A stretch of DNA of 64,000 nucleotides from NCBI RefSeq assembly GCF_026210795.1, contig NC_089432.1:62001-126000 (forward strand). The letters are read 5' to 3'. Under the pieces are notes generated by a model. It was not told the origin of the DNA. It saw only the letters and a program-made list of their open reading frames with translations, and did no database searches. The position numbers and the translations under genes are program-made. The DNA is from Rhizophagus irregularis (Eukaryota > Glomeromycota > Glomeromycetes > Glomerales > Glomeraceae). Positions 1 to 10,420 of this stretch are shown piece after piece (within the stretch, counting starts at the first letter, position 1; the number at the start of each line of letters is the position of its first letter).

Positions 1-527
1 TATATTTATTATACTGCATGTGATTTCTTAGTATTTATCTGTGCTAAGAAATGCGCAGATAAGCATCTAAATGAATGCATTGCTAAAATAGAGGAAAGGC
101 ATATCTAAGGTTGCTTGCCAAAACCTAGGGGTTTAGGCAAGATAGCGTTTCGCTGAAAAGTGAAATTTTACTGAAACTATATTAAAGTTATATTAAAAAA
201 CTGGTGAAACTTTGAAGAAAGACAAAACTGCCGAAACTTATTATAAATGCCAAAACTGCTGAAACTCTGCCGAAACTATAATAAATCTATAGTAAAATTT
301 TAACGAAACTAATCGTAGAATTTTGAAGAGGTTTAGACAAGCAACCTTAGGCATGTCATATATTATAGATCTATATTATGAAAACAAAAAAATAAAAAAG
401 TGTTTAATGGTGATAAGATTGATGAAATTTATGGTAATATTTATTTTAAATACAGAAAAAGCTCTGAATTTTATTGTTCTTATACTTTAAAAGAAATTAA
501 GAAAAGTGTTGCATATCATTTAATTAA
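1..527 (+). pseudogene. Eroded coding region, left part
   Basis: One frame from the window edge reads as a cysteine-containing protein fragment up to about 97. It resumes after the small element at 106-349, with an open, protein-like stretch from about 400 to 527 that includes the residues IDEIYGNIYF and KEIKKSVAYHL. A stop lies near 378, so it is decayed. The reading appears to continue past the 528-18410 insertion at 18411. I do not recognise the family, and its start is outside the window. It could be a host gene or an old transposon ORF. Confidence 0.35.
106..349. mobile_element. hAT-type MITE, 244 bp
   Basis: The ends are inverted repeats (TAAGGTTGCTTGCC at the left, the complement of TAAGGTTGCTTGTC at the right). 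They are flanked by 8-bp direct repeats GGCATATC (98-105) and GGCATGTC (350-357), which differ at one base. An 8-bp target duplication is typical of hAT elements. The interior repeats short CCGAAACTATAA-like motifs and has no ORF. It interrupts the eroded coding region described for 1-527. Confidence 0.7.
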
Positions 528-721
528 TAGTGCACACTGGTCGAAATAAAAACTTTCGGTCATGTGACAAATCGGCTGATCTATCACACATTTCGACCAA
601 ATTTCGGAAATTATTAAAAATCGGCCAAATTTCAACATATATGATTTATGGTCGATTTATTGAATTATTTAATCAAACGTTACGCATTACGCGTTACACG
701 TATTAAAAGTTTAAAAAAGGA

Positions 722-890
722 TCATCCTTTTTTAAATTTTTTTTAATTTTTTTCTTCCCTTCCCTTCCCTTTCCTTTCCTTTGTTCCCCTTCCCTGTTTC
801 CCTTTCCCTTCCTTCGTTCTCCTTTCCCTTTCTTCCCTTTTTCTTCCTTCCCCTTTTCCCCCTTTCACTTTTTTTACTTTTTTTTTATAA
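722..890 (+). repeat. Polypyrimidine tract
   Basis: About 170 bases are almost entirely C and T on this strand, in degenerate TTCCCTTCCC-type repeats. The open frame on the opposite strand (743-931) is a Lys/Arg/Glu/Gly low-complexity translation of this tract and is not taken as a gene. The tract immediately precedes the first exon/intron-like array. Confidence 0.85.
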
Positions 891-2027
891 GTTCGGCTTT
901 CGGGTGGGCTTCTGAAGTACAGAAACTCCAAAGATTCATAAGTATGAATACTTTGGAGTTTATTTTATTTTTTTTTAATACAAATGGTTACTAACTGTTC
1001 TTTTTTCTTTCTTTTTTTTTAGGTTCGGCCGTTCGGGTGGGCTTCCGAAGTACAGAAACTCCAAAGATTCGTAAGTACGAATACTTTGAAGTTTATTTTA
1101 TTTTTTTTTAATATGAACGGTTACTAACCGTTCTTTTTTCTTTCTTTTTTTAGGTTCGGCCGTTCGGGTGACTTCCGAAGAATGGAAAAAACTAAGTTTC
1201 GTAAGTTCAGAACTTGGTTTATTTTTTTTAATATTATGAACAGTTATTAACCGTTCTTTTTCTTTTATTTTTTATAGGTTCAGCGTCTCGGGTAGGGCTT
1301 CCGAGTTCCGAAGAACGAAAAAAACCAAGATTCGTAAGTATATACGAATCTTGGTTTTAATTTTTTTGTTTTTTTTAATTTTATTAATGAACGGTTACTA
1401 ATAACCATTCCTTTCTTTATTTTTTAGGTTCGGGTAGGCTTCTAGAGAATGAAAACCCAAAGATAAAGATTTGTAAGTACGAATCTTTTCTTTATAATTT
1501 TTTTTTTGTTTTTTCTTTATTACGGACAGTTACTAATAACCATTTTTTTCTTTATTTTTTAGGTTCGGGTGGGCTTCTGAAAAATGAAAACCAAAGGTAA
1601 AGATTCGTAAGTACGAATCTTTTCTTTATAATTTTTTTTTTTGTTTTTTCTTTATTATGAACGGTTACTAATAACCATTTTTTTCTTTATTTTTTAGGTT
1701 CGGGGTGGGTTCCTTAAAAAAGAAAAACAAAAACCCAAAGGTAAAGATTCGTAAGTACGAATCTTTACTTTTTTTTCTTTTTTTCTGTTTTTTTCTTTAT
1801 TATGAACGGTTACTAATAACCGTTCTTTTCTTTATTTTTTTAGGTGCGGTGGGCTTCCAAAAAACGAAAACCCAAAGATAAAGATTCGTAAGTACAAATC
1901 TTTACTTTATAATTTTTTTTTGTTTTTTCTTTATTACGAACGGTTACTAATAACTATTTTTTCATTTTTTTAGATTTGGGTGAGCTTCAAAAGAACGAAA
2001 ACCCAAAGGTAAAGATTCGTAAGTACA
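890..2027 (+). repeat. Exon/intron-like tandem array 1, left part (about 9 units)
   Basis: Units of roughly 130-140 bp each contain, in order: a T tract ending in TAG; a pseudo-exon of about 44 nt starting GGTTCGGGTGGGCTTCC; a donor GATTC|GTAAGTACGAATC whose flanks are complementary; a T-rich stretch; the palindrome GAACGGTTACTAATAACCGTTC-like, with CTAAT at its centre; and another T tract. The GTAAGT, CTAAT and TTTTTTAG elements recur at consistent spacing. The array is broken by Polinton 1 and resumes at 17157. Nothing shows it is transcribed or spliced. Confidence 0.85.
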
Positions 2028-2487
2028 GTCGTCGGGCTGGATGTGGAAGGTGCAATCACCACCCACCTCCGGGTCTACGACCCGTCAAAGTACCTATATG
2101 GCCACTACGGGGTTCAGGAATCCCCATATATCCTCTACAATCCTCCACATAGATCCTCCACAAAAATATATAACAAAAAAAGATAAAATAAGGGAAAAGA
2201 GAGGAAAATAAAAGGGAATCAGAAGAGTGTGGAGGATGTGGAGGATGTGGAGGATATTTTAAAAATATCGGGAGAGGGATTCCCCCAGAAAAAAGTTTTG
2301 ATTTTACCCCCCCAGATCCTTCACATCCAGAACATCTTCCACATGTACAGGATTCCGTCCGATCATCTGTATAAGCTAATGAGATAGCAAACCAGGTAGA
2401 TTAACAGGTAAACCCCTAGAAGGTCTATAGACCAACCCCGTCCCGCCCCCATCAGAAAAAATAAGTAATTGAACAATGGGTATACCA
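2028..2487 (+). repeat. Polinton 1 left terminal inverted repeat
   Basis: It pairs with 16695-17156 along its whole length with few differences. It is rich in GTGGAGGAT / ATCCTCCAC repeats, present on both strands, which could be binding sites for the integrase or a terminal protein. The repeat ends just before the first ORF. Confidence 0.93.
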
Positions 2488-2494
2488 TAAGTAA

Positions 2495-2872
2495 CCTATA
2501 AGGACAGATAACATATATACCCCGCACGCAGTATCAGTAATCCCCGAACTTGTAGGCCATATCCTGAAACACATTCCAAGTAGCAATTTCGGGCCATATC
2601 TTTTAAAAGTCAGCCCAATCTGGAAAGCCGAAGCTAAACGAGTACTCTGGAAGCGGCATAAAAAAGCTGAGGAGGCATACGACAGGGCAGTAGAAAAGAA
2701 GGAAAAAGCAAATGATGCTCTTGGCCAATCATTGGATGAGGAGGGTATCCTCCGTGAACTTGAATGGGAGGCATATCAAAAGGCTTGTAAAGAGTTAACG
2801 GACACTAGAAAAGAGCTAACTATAGTAAAAGGAGCTCTTGAGCGGTTTGGATTTCAGATATATGTAGTTTGA
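2495..2872 (+). CDS. F-box-like protein, 5' end unclear
   Basis: An open frame of 125 codons has no in-frame ATG; it opens at the inner edge of the terminal repeat. The N-terminal half reads IPELVGHILKHIP, then KVSPIWKAEAKRVLWKR, the usual spacing of an F-box helix and its following tryptophan segment. The C-terminal half is charged and helical (KKAEEAYDRAVEKKEKAND and later residues), consistent with a coiled coil. F-box proteins recruit substrates to SCF ubiquitin ligases. Either the start lies in an unseen exon or the start codon has been lost. A second F-box gene is at 8281. Confidence 0.5.
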   Translation, partial: PIRTDNIYTPHAVSVIPELVGHILKHIPSSNFGPYLLKVSPIWKAEAKRVLWKRHKKAEEAYDRAVEKKEKANDALGQSLDEEGILRELEWEAYQKACKELTDTRKELTIVKGALERFGFQIYVV

Positions 2873-3093
2873 AAAAAAGGAAGGGAAGATTTAGAGCAGT
2901 CGTAAAGGTTCGTGGTTTATAGTTTTTTTTTTTACCCCTAGAAGATAACCAGATATAACCGGAGGACCGCAGAATCGCAGGACCACAGGACTACAGGAGG
3001 ATAACCTGGTAGGAGTGCAGATCTTTGGAAAAAATATTCGGCAATTGAAGATTAGGTAACTATAAATTAGTACTCGATTTGATAGAACAAAAA

Positions 3094-5655
3094 ATGACTG
3101 CCCAAACTAGCACTCAAGCTCAAGTTATCCCCAAGTTTGGTGAACAGAAGAAGGCTTTTAGTATTGATGAGCTTAAACGGCTCATTAACGCTGCAAAGAA
3201 TATGAGGGATCTCAATCAAGCTAAAGGTTATCTTTGCAGTTACTTTATCCCCTGTTCCAACCCGCATGGAGTCTTCATGTGGCGGTCAGAAATTAAAAAC
3301 CTCGAGCACATCCCTGATAAAAATATTAGTAAACTTATCCGTCCAATTACCAAAGTCTTTTACACACAATCTGAACAAGGTCCTTCACAAAAGGTTGAAT
3401 TTAATATCAACAAATGGTTTATGATCGAATATAGTACTGTATGTGTAGCTACCTGTGACCCTCAAAAATCCCGTATCTTTAAACTAGGTGGCCAACTTTA
3501 TCTCAATATCTTTCCAGAATTCCTCCATATCCTGCGTCCGATATCCACTTTTGAATCTACAACCTACCTCGCGGTTAAATTTATCTTCTCTCACATTCAG
3601 GATATCTGGTGTTCAGGCGATTGGAATCTTACTGAGTATATCATAAAGTGGTTGGCCGGTGTGGCAGCTAAAAGGAAAATGTATTCGATTCTCTACCTGA
3701 AATCTGGACAGGGTTGGGGTAAGAGTATTATAACAGATTTCATTCAACGTAGTGTCTTAGGTACTCAACTTGTTTATAAGACCAGCGATCCTCAAACGAT
3801 TCTTGGAAGTTTCAATGGGCAATTACAAGGTAAGGTTCTTCTCCTCCTCGAGGAAATGCCTACAGAAAAAAGCCAGTGGAATAATCTGTATCGATCGTTG
3901 AAGGATAAGGTAACAGGTGACATAATGGAAATCCATGAAAAATACAAGACGCCAACACATTACAAAAACTTTATATCCACCATTGTACTCACTAATGAAA
4001 ATGCTCTCAGAGTGGAGAATGACGATAGGTGCACAGTGTTCTTGGATGTGTCACCATCCCGCAAGGGAGACCTCAACTACTTTAAGAAACTCAGTGACGC
4101 TATGAAATATCCAGGCGCCAGTGAGGCATTCTATGCTTACTTGAGAGCCATTGCAGACGCTTACCCGGACTTCAATGGGAATCCACCACCTATAACAATA
4201 TCTAAGTAGGATCACATCATATCAACTCTCCCACCCCTATTTCAATTCATAAAGGACACTTACCTCATAGTAAAAAATCATATAACCGACTTACCTGTTC
4301 AAGAATTTTATAGGGTATATACTTCATACTGTAAAACTCATTGCATTTCACCTCTATCAAAGATCAATGCATCCAGAATCCTATCAAATGAGCTAAGTAT
4401 AAAAAGTAAAAAAATACGTATAGGTAAAACAACACCACAAGTTTACAGTATATCTAGGGAGGATCTATACAAGAAGTTTCTTGGCAAAAACTGGATACAT
4501 GAAACAGATGAAATTGATATAGAAGGAATTGATATAGATACTCCTGAGAAGCCCACATCTGATCCAAATGCCTTGGTGAAGTTCTTGGCAAATATATATA
4601 ATCCAACTAGTAAATCGCAAGTAGATCAAGAGGAAGTGGAGCTAGTTGTTGAGAAACCTGTTGAAGAAAAACCTACTGAAGAGCAACCAGTTGCCAAAAA
4701 GGCTCCTCCACCAGTACCACCTAAACCTGATTGCTTGAAGGTAAAACCTGCACCTGTCATCAAAGAGGATCCTATTCCTGAGGAATCTCCAGCTCCCATA
4801 GAGTCAGATACTGATGAAATTATAGACAGTTTCTCAGACTGTTATCTATCTGATGAGGAACCCGATCAAGAAAATGAGCCGCCTGCTGAGGAACCTGCAT
4901 TTGAAGCTGATGATGACTACGACGTTTTAGATGACTTGCTATCTGACTCAGATCCTACAACTGCAGACCAAGTTCCTGAGCAACAACCCGAGTCTCCTGC
5001 AGAATCTTCTGCAAAATCTGAATCTCTCGCAGATTCCAAATCTTCTACAGAACCTGTAGTAGAACTGACTCTCAAAGAGCAACCTATCCCAGAACCCGAC
5101 ACAGAACTAGAAGTCGACCGGGATCCTGAACCAAAGGAAGGTACTCGAGCACACTGGGCTTGGCATGAAAGGCGCCGATGGGATCGTAAGCCATGGGTCA
5201 AGAATTCAAAGGACCAGGTCTTCAATGATCTCTACAATACAGGTAAGGATTTATGGGCTAAGTACTAAGACGCGTCAGACGAGTATGACTGGGAAATACT
5301 CGCGTTTGAAGTAGAGGAATGTCCCACAACACGTATTGAGGACAAGTACCAGTACTACTTTAGGGAGGTAGTAGACTACTTCAAGGACTGGATCGAATAT
5401 AATGGGAACTCACCTAAAACACCTAGCCGTAAAGAACTCGCAAATCTAATAAGAGTATACAAGGAGAATCGTGATGCCGAGATTATCCCTACTACCTCTG
5501 GTTATGAAACTATGAAGATGAATAAAGGTAAGGCACGAGAAATCCCAGAGGAACGTCCAAAAACTGATATGGAACGTGAATGGGAGGCCGCCAATGGAAT
5601 CATCGATGACTGGAACAAAGAGGATACTGAGGGCGCTATCAACGACATATTGTAA
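3094..5655 (+). pseudogene. SF3 (D5-like) replicative helicase with two in-frame stops
   Basis: One frame runs 853 codons from the ATG at 3094 to 5655, broken only by TAG at 4207 (codon 372) and TAA at 5266 (codon 725), with no frameshift. Residues 204-211 are the Walker A SGQGWGKS, 248-254 the Walker B LLLLEE, and 299-302 the VLTN sensor, followed by a DDR motif. These are the features of viral SF3 helicases that unwind DNA for replication. After codon 372 comes a helical region, then an acidic Pro/Glu-rich tail, then a further helical domain. It lies directly upstream of PolB. The lack of frameshifts leaves readthrough possible, but point decay is simpler. Confidence 0.85.
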
Positions 5656-5745
5656 GCGCTATTTCAGATTATTTCTTTTTTTTTTCATATATATATAGAA
5701 AGATATTATTTATAGTTGAAGACAAATCATATACAGTACATAAAA

Positions 5746-7673
5746 ATGCAATACTCAAGAATCGCCCGCACTTTACCAATACGACCTGACATCAAGGAAC
5801 TTCAGTATTCCGGTGCCCGCTTTTCCAGAGGAGCTATCGCCAGACTCTGGTCAGACTCTCCAGCGCGCACGAGATAGAAAGCTTCCAGATCCTACTTCCC
5901 TATGAAAACTGGAAACCGTGGATGGACATCAGTAAACCAACCAGCCAGCCTCTTCTCACTCTTGGACCACTACGATGAAGCACAACTACCAGATGATGCA
6001 GATCCTGATTACTTTGAACGATTCATAATTTATGTGAGAGATGCTCCACCGGTTGCAGGGGATGCAATGGGGAGCTAAATGATTGCCTGTATGAATGCCT
6101 GAAGCATATCTATGGTATATTCTCTAAAATACCCGTACTATAAAAAAGCCTGAATATATCAAAAAGGCATTAGGTCTCAATCGTGATGCTCAGTTCCAGT
6201 CTCATATATGGATAAGGTTGAACAACTTGCAGGAAGCCTTGCACTTAATATTGTAGGGGATTCCACTCGAATTTCCAAGAGCAAATCTGACAGACATGCA
6301 ACCCTCATCCTGTCCGAGGCCACTACTCTCTTGCACTGAATCCTGGAAGACTTCACCCCTAGTAAATTAGATAGAAAACAAAAGTCTCCCTTTGTTTATC
6401 GTGAAGATGGGGTTAATAATGTAGTAACAATATACAATGGTAAGACAGTTAAGTCTCTTACAGTTGGACAGTTTCAGAAAGGTAAGAAGCTCTGATAGTT
6501 ACTCCTTCATCCTATTGAGAAGAATCGTAAAACTGGAATATATGAAACACTTGAGGAAACATACCAGAGGATCCATGAAGAGCGGGATTCCTTTCTACAG
6601 GCTACAAAGAAGTTCGGCTCCAGGAATCGACTTATCTTATCACAACTGGTCGTACAAGAGAACTGCTCTCTGGCTTTTTGAACGGTTTAGTGTAGGAGTT
6701 CCAGCTAATGATCCTCTTGATCCAGTCGAAGCAGAGTGGATAAGTGATGCGAATGATGGGAGGTCTTATCTGGGCAGATAATGAATGGAAGGGCTATGGA
6801 AGACAATACGACGTGACAAGTTTGTATCCAAGTATTCGGCAATCGAATGCTAACTTTCCAATCCAACAAGGTAAGTTTCAAATACTCAAAGACTTTGTAG
6901 ACCACAGAGGTTATGCCTTGTATGGATTATTTCGTGCTAAGGTAAGTGGTAATGACATTCTCTTCCGACAGAATAAGAGGGGAGTTTATACATTCATTGA
7001 CTTACAACAAGCAAAGAAACTTGGTCTTGATATACAGTTAATCCAGGATGGAAAGCCAAATGCCTTGATATATGACAGAGAAGCAAGAATTCCTGGGACT
7101 GTAATATTTGGTGAGTATGTTCACTTTCTCTTCAATATAAAGAACCAGGGTGGCGTGGCTGGTCGTGTTGCAAAGAGAGTTCTCAATACATTATGGGGAG
7201 CACTCTGCCAGGAGGAAACGCAATTACAAGACACTCACCACAGATCAAACAGATCCATTCAAGTTTCCGGAAGGCCACACACTTGACTCCATCATACCAG
7301 TAGGATCTGACCAGTGGCGATTCCAATTCACAAACCCAGGTAGTCCCTTCAAGCGAGAAATCCTCCCGGATTGCTCCATTCTTATTAAGACACATGGACG
7401 GAAGATGACTTCAGAGTTATTAGAACCATATAGGATAAAGGACGACGCATCCATACAGATGGATTTATTCTAGAGTAACAGCCGAGTAGTCCTACACTTA
7501 TCACTTGTCCAGAAAATGCATACAAAGCATTGAAAGCTCTCAAGTTTGAAACCGCAGGATACTGCCATGTAAAAAATGCAAACAAGGTTATCTGGACAGC
7601 GATTGGCAAGAATGCAGTTGGATTTACAGTAGGTATATATATTTTTTCTGCTTCGAATGTAAAGTCAATTTGA
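5746..7673 (+). pseudogene. polB: Type-B DNA polymerase, heavily frameshifted
   Basis: Fragments in all three frames together spell a Polinton PolB. The order is: an N-terminal region (from the ATG at 5746, WTSVNQP, DPDYFERFIIYVRDAP); the helical KVEQLAGSLAL segment near 6210; motif A DVTSLYPSI near 6818; motif B KRVLNTLWGALC near 7170; and motif C, HTDGF in place of the usual DTDS, near 7450. Many stops and indels separate these pieces, so no functional enzyme can be made. It differs from the PolB of Polinton 2, which has zinc fingers and an endonuclease VII-like insert. It follows the helicase in the same orientation. Confidence 0.85.
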
Positions 7674-7715
7674 AGATTCCTATTTATTACAAAGTACAAA
7701 AAAGTATAAGGAATC

Positions 7716-8185
7716 ATGTCAACATATACCGAATTAGCAAGCATTATTAACCGCACTGACAGCATTAGTGATGAAGTTATTTATGATGCATCACGCAATC
7801 AGTTCACCATTGTCTCGACGAAACTGTCCTCAAGATTATCCGTGCATTAAAAGACACTATAGTAGTCGCATTAGTATCTGGGTTTAGCAAAACCAGCTAC
7901 CTTGTCCAGGATCATGTGAAGTATATCAAGAGAATCCAGACAGCAAAGTCTCCTGTATCATATGTGAAGTTCGTGGCCAGAAAACTCTTCCCAGATAATG
8001 CAGCATATACTGCTAAGATAGCAAAGATTCGTGAATCATACAAGAATAAACAAGCTCTTTTAGACAAACTTGAGGCCCTCTTCGAGTTGTATTATAATGT
8101 AACTAAGGACTCATTAACAGGTCCCCCAAAGCGAGCTGTCACTATGAATGAGGCTGAGAAAACCTTAGCAGAACTTCTTGTATAA
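7716..8185 (+). pseudogene. Conserved Polinton small protein, frameshifted
   Basis: It begins MSTYTELASIINR at 7716 and shifts frame near 7850. It then continues to 8185 as a mostly helical sequence with the pattern FVARKLFPDNAAYTAKI and LEALFELYYNVTKDS. The same arrangement (FV, ILP, Y, LLSAI, LYYELAKD) occurs in the 43649-44026 gene of Polinton 2, so I treat them as homologues. The function is unknown; there is no signal peptide, membrane segment or cysteine cluster. Conservation between two otherwise different elements suggests a core structural or replication role. Confidence 0.55.
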
Positions 8186-8280
8186 GCGGCTCCCCGTACG
8201 AATTTAGTTTATATTTTTTATCCATTTGTAATGGGCATACAGTAATTGAAGATGGCTATAGTATAAGTAACATAACATCA

Positions 8281-8700
8281 TGTTGGACCGATTACCAGTA
8301 GAAATAGTCGAACGCATTGTTGCAAAGATCCCAGATACTGACCTTATTGCAGCGAAAGTAAAGTAGATAGATGTGTGGTGGCGGGGAGGTTCGTCAAGAA
8401 ATATAAGAGATGGAAAAATTACGCTACTACAATTGGGCATGTCCAAGCTCTTGGAAAGCCGTTTGAAAAAAGGAATATTGACTGGATATCATTTGAAGAT
8501 GTAAACGACTTCTATAAAAGATGGATAGACCGCCTCACCGAGGATCAGCTTTATATTATGGAGAAAATGCTTAGGAATGGGATGGTTGTGGACACCCCCA
8601 GGAAAGGGAAACCATAGAGCATGCATTAAGTGAACATAGATGGGGAGGCGATCCTTGGAGATTGGACTGGAAGTGGAATGATTGGACTCAACAGGAGTAA
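8281..8700 (+). pseudogene. F-box protein gene, frameshifted
   Basis: The ATG at 8281 opens with LDRLPVEIVERIVAKIP and then DTDLIAA, a good F-box motif that would bind Skp1. One base change of frame near 8352 leads into VDRCVVAGRFVKKYKRWK and a helical C-terminus that ends, after another shift near 8600, with a Trp-rich tail at 8700. It is the second F-box-like ORF of Polinton 1, the other being at 2495. An F-box gene in a Polinton suggests manipulation of host ubiquitination, though acquisition as passenger DNA cannot be excluded. Confidence 0.6.
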
Positions 8701-8789
8701 GCATTTTGTACTTGACTTTCGTAGGAATTACCCTGCAGAGTCATATTTTTTAGATCCGGCCGGCATTACCGCGTAATCCCGAATTACCG

Positions 8790-8880
8790 AAAAAGGAAAT
8801 TTATGTTACACAAGGTTCCAAACGCATTCTTACCAAATCGATTTTTTGTGGAACGGGTATCGCCCAAAAAGGAAATGATC
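8790..8880 (+). repeat. Conserved dispersed block, copy 1
   Basis: About 91 bases starting AAAAAGGAAATTTATGTTAC and ending AAAAAGGAAATGATC, with a core like TGTGGAACGGGTATCGCCC. Close relatives are at 29762-29853 and 61419-61508, in unrelated settings. It has no ORF and lies downstream of the F-box gene. Confidence 0.7.
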
Positions 8881-8895
8881 TACGTACCGCATGAA

Positions 8896-8937
8896 ATCAC
8901 GTGACACTCTACACATTTGTTCAGGGTATCACGTGAC
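8896..8937. promoter_or_regulatory. Paired palindromes ATCACGTGAC
   Basis: Two identical 10-bp palindromes with a CACGTG core (8896-8905 and 8928-8937) are spaced 32 bp, about three helical turns. CACGTG is the canonical bHLH/Cbf1 site. They lie about 220 bp upstream of the gene at 9158 and could be promoter elements. There is no functional evidence. Confidence 0.35.
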
Positions 8938-9017
8938 ATGAACTCCGTTCACATTTTCTGTAATATAATCCATAGTTTTTCCATGAATGCATTCTAGGCC
9001 AATAACCCAGTAACTTA

Positions 9018-9167
9018 TTTATCAGGTATCCTTGCATTTTTTCGACAAGGATTGATGACCATGTAACCTTATCATCAGGTATCCTTGCATTTTTTATAAG
9101 GACTGATGACCATGTAACCTCATCATCAGGTATTCTTGTATTTTTTGATAAGGACTGATGACCATGT
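9018..9167 (+). repeat. Three tandem about 50-bp repeats carrying mini-ORFs
   Basis: Three copies of a unit starting ATCAGGTATCCTTG, with a T run, AAGGACTGAT and ending GACCATGTAACCT. TATCCTTG and CAAGGA can pair. In copies 1 and 2 the unit holds ATG ACC ATG TAA (Met-Thr-Met-stop). In copy 3 the same ATG ACC ATG is followed by TCA and becomes the start of the 9158 gene. Confidence 0.8.
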
Positions 9168-9811
9168 CACTTGGTTATTATAAATTGAAGAAAACTATTA
9201 GGTATGTAGACACATACAGAAAAAAAGACATGTCTTACCCTTATATAGCTAACCCTATAACTGGACGTCCAATTATTATCGGTGGAGATACCTTTAATCG
9301 AATAGTTATGGAATCCCATGATTATATTGATGGAAGGCTTGTCCGTAGACAAACTGTACCTCCACCTGAAGAGCAACCTGTATATTTAAATACAGATACA
9401 GGACGTTATGTTCGACGTGGTACTAGAACATATCATAGACTGATTGAGAGTGACTATGAGGTAGTTGAGGATTACTACCTTGTCCATTATGAAGAAGAGG
9501 CGCTTATAGAGGAAATCATCAATGAAACACGCTATAATGAGGAAAATCTTGATGGGCAGCGGTTAACTTTCAATGATATATAACAAATCAGGGCCGCTAT
9601 TCAGGCTGACCAAGATGAATATGATGATTTTATCTTACAGCAAGATACGACTAACGGGACACCTTCCTCTGGTCCTTCCGGTCATCCACGAACTTTGGAG
9701 GACCATACCCCGAGACTTGCAGAGCTTAATATTGAGTTGTGTAGGGAATGTCTCATGCCTGTAAGTCCAAGTGACTTAACGGACAAGTTGTGCAAAGACT
9801 GCTCCGAATAG
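9158..9811 (+). pseudogene. Protein with two NPxTGR-type repeats, one in-frame stop
   Basis: A single frame of 217 codons is interrupted by TAA at 9581. The N-terminal part contains ANPITGRPIIIGGDTFNRIV (about residues 32-51) and a second version, NTDTGRYVRRGTRTYHRLI (about 74-92). Both resemble the NP-x-TGR-x-I-x-x-G-x-x-Y motif of the two-cysteine adaptor domain of large DNA viruses, but lack the cysteines. After the stop, the frame continues to a C-terminal Cys cluster (LCRECLMP and LCKDCSE), probably a zinc ribbon. The function is unknown. The start follows two mini-ORFs in tandem repeats. Confidence 0.5.
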
Positions 9812-9856
9812 TTACTTAATTTTGAATAATTCTTTTTTACATAAAGAAAGATAGCC

Positions 9857-10420
9857 ATGTCAACATCAATTGTAATAAACCAGTGCCAAAACTATGGAGT
9901 AATCACTCCAAAAACAGCACATAGAGGATTATCCAGTGTATTATACAGACAGATTATAAAGAAGATTAGTGATGAGAATGACCCTCTACAAGCCTTGGGA
10001 CTTGCTAGGGATAAGTTAGTTTAGATCATTCGTCGGGCAAGTAATGTGGACTTTACACAATTGTTTACACAAAGACTGGATATGAAAATTATGGATGGAG
10101 AGCCATATGAAGATATTAGGAAGTGGCTTCTCGAACAGTTTATAGCTATAGGTTGTGATAGTGGAGAAATTGCCTTATATCAATTTCTAAGGGATACATA
10201 TCCAGATAATATCGACGAGCCTTTCAATACATTCTATGAGAACTATGTAAATCATATAAGTAATTCAACGACTTAAGAACTTCGCTTAACGTCGTGCCAG
10301 GAGGAAATAGGGTTGAAGGCTAAGATGTTAAGGATTGACTTTGAAGGCCGTAAAAAAAGTGCTATGATTCTTAGAGCTTCTGCAGACGAATTATTTGATA
10401 TTCTCACAAGATACTATTAA
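9857..10420 (+). pseudogene. Unknown Polinton 1 protein with two in-frame stops
   Basis: The ATG at 9857 opens a 187-codon frame broken only by TAG at 10022 and TAA at 10274. The translation begins MSTSIVINQ, has a central helical segment (DIRKWLLEQFIAIGCDSG), and ends with ASADELFDILTRYY. I do not recognise it. It converges on, and overlaps by a few bases, the minus-strand ATPase gene. The absence of frameshifts indicates a fairly recent loss, or tolerated stops. Confidence 0.45.

Noticed and set aside
743-931. Lys/Glu/Gly-rich ORF on the minus strand
   Set aside because: It is a translation of a polypyrimidine tract; low complexity and no other support.
890-2027. CRISPR array interpretation of the regularly spaced repeats
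   Set aside because: The whole unit is repeated, not repeat plus unique spacer, and the setting is eukaryotic.
4917-5225. Ser-rich minus-strand ORF
   Set aside because: It is the antisense of the acidic Pro/Glu-rich tail of the helicase gene.
6705-7765. Minus-strand ORFs across the PolB relic
   Set aside because: They are antisense to recognisable PolB motifs and have no domain support.
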